DNA of 22,148 nucleotides, taken from an uncultured Clostridia bacterium (GTDB lineage Bacteria > Bacillota > Clostridia > Peptostreptococcales > Anaerovoracaceae). The position numbers and the translations under genes are program-made. Below are positions 21,797 to 22,148 of this stretch, piece by piece. The stretch covers positions 1 through 22,148 of the forward strand of contig CALDNM010000222.1 of the NCBI GenBank assembly GCA_937915045.1. Reading direction: 5' to 3'. The notes below the pieces were generated by a model. That model ran no database searches. It was given only the letters and a program-made list of their open reading frames with translations, and was not told where the DNA came from. Position 1 is the stretch's first letter, and each line of letters begins with the position of its first letter.

Positions 21797-22148
21797 ATGA
21801 AGATAACAATGGCTCACGGGGCCGGTGGCAAGACATCACATGAACTGATGGGCAGCATATTCGGAAAGTATTTTTCCAACGATGTGCTCGATGAGCTCGA
21901 GGACGCGGCAGTACTCGATGTGAGCGGGAAGATCGCTTACAGCACCGATACTTTTGTCGTCACGCCGATCGAATTCAAAGGCGGCAATATCGGAAAGCTC
22001 AGCGTCGTAGGTACGTGCAACGACTTACTGATGATGGGAGCGGAACCGAAGTATCTCACATGCGGCTTCGTACTTGAAGAGGGTCTGGAGATAGAGACTC
22101 TTGACAGGGTCGCTGAAGCGATGGCGAAAGAGGCGGCTTCGATAGGAG
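21797..22148 (+). CDS. hypE: Hydrogenase maturation protein HypE, N-terminal part (cut by window end)
   Basis: The open frame from ATG 21797 runs to the window end (117 codons). It begins MKITMAHGAGGKTSHELM and continues with STDTFVVTPIEFKGGNIGKLSVVGTCNDLLMMGAEP, the PurM-like ATP-binding region of HypE, which dehydrates the thiocarboxamide on its C-terminal cysteine to a thiocyanate. That C-terminal PRIC tail is outside the window. GGAGGAG at 21784-21790 gives a strong start. Last visible gene of the hypABFCDE operon. Confidence 0.95.
   Translation, partial: MKITMAHGAGGKTSHELMGSIFGKYFSNDVLDELEDAAVLDVSGKIAYSTDTFVVTPIEFKGGNIGKLSVVGTCNDLLMMGAEPKYLTCGFVLEEGLEIETLDRVAEAMAKEAASIG

Noticed and set aside
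1..22148. Defence system, prophage, transposon or CRISPR array
   Set aside because: All substantial frames belong to metabolic, regulatory or maturation genes, and no repeat arrays, integrases or transposases were seen.

Overview
The window looks like chromosomal DNA from an anaerobic, fermentative Clostridia-type Firmicute. The signs are mid GC, AGA/ATA codons, strong GGAGG ribosome binding sites, consensus sigma-A promoters, U-tract terminators, and a gene set of Ech hydrogenase, pyruvate:ferredoxin oxidoreductase and desulfoferrodoxin. A family such as Anaerovoracaceae is possible, but that is a guess. The window is dense with genes. I see no rRNA, tRNA, CRISPR array, insertion sequence or phage gene, and no gene-free stretch above 300 bases.

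Layout. (1) 1-3823 (+): an ech operon for a membrane-bound, energy-converting [NiFe] hydrogenase, echA (3' end only), echB, echC, echD, echE, echF, closed by a terminator. (2) 3872-7677 (+): nifJ, a single-chain pyruvate:ferredoxin oxidoreductase, with a perfect-consensus promoter and an elaborate leader. (3) 7694-8186 (+): a desulfoferrodoxin (superoxide reductase). It converges on (4) two minus-strand genes, an XRE-cupin regulator (8235-8798) and a DUF6506-type small protein (8900-9202). (5) 9251-17023 (+): an acetoin-dehydrogenase-type operon in the order Lin0512-family gene, acoA, acoB, acoX, acoC, acoL, lplA. A 23-bp perfect palindrome lies at its promoter, between it and the divergent DUF6506 gene. 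(6) 17027-22148 (+): the hydrogenase maturation operon hypA, hypB, hypF, hypC, hypD, hypE (hypE is cut by the window end).

How the parts fit. PFOR oxidises pyruvate to acetyl-CoA and reduces ferredoxin. Ech passes those electrons to protons, making H2 and pumping ions. Hyp proteins build the Ni-Fe(CN)2CO centre of EchE. The aco products would cleave acetoin (or a related 2-oxo/2-hydroxy ketone) to acetyl-CoA, acetaldehyde and NADH, with LplA lipoylating the lipoyl domains of AcoC and AcoL. Desulfoferrodoxin protects the oxygen-sensitive enzymes. This integration is inference from gene content.

Most notable: EchF carries a precise tandem duplication of its two-cluster ferredoxin domain. The nifJ leader can form a terminator-like hairpin, an alternative hairpin and a Shine-Dalgarno-sequestering helix. 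The 23-bp palindrome looks like an operator. AcoC has two E3-binding-like domains. The lipoyl domains of AcoC and AcoL are almost identical in protein but diverged in DNA. An unusual GC-rich structured spacer separates hypA from hypB.
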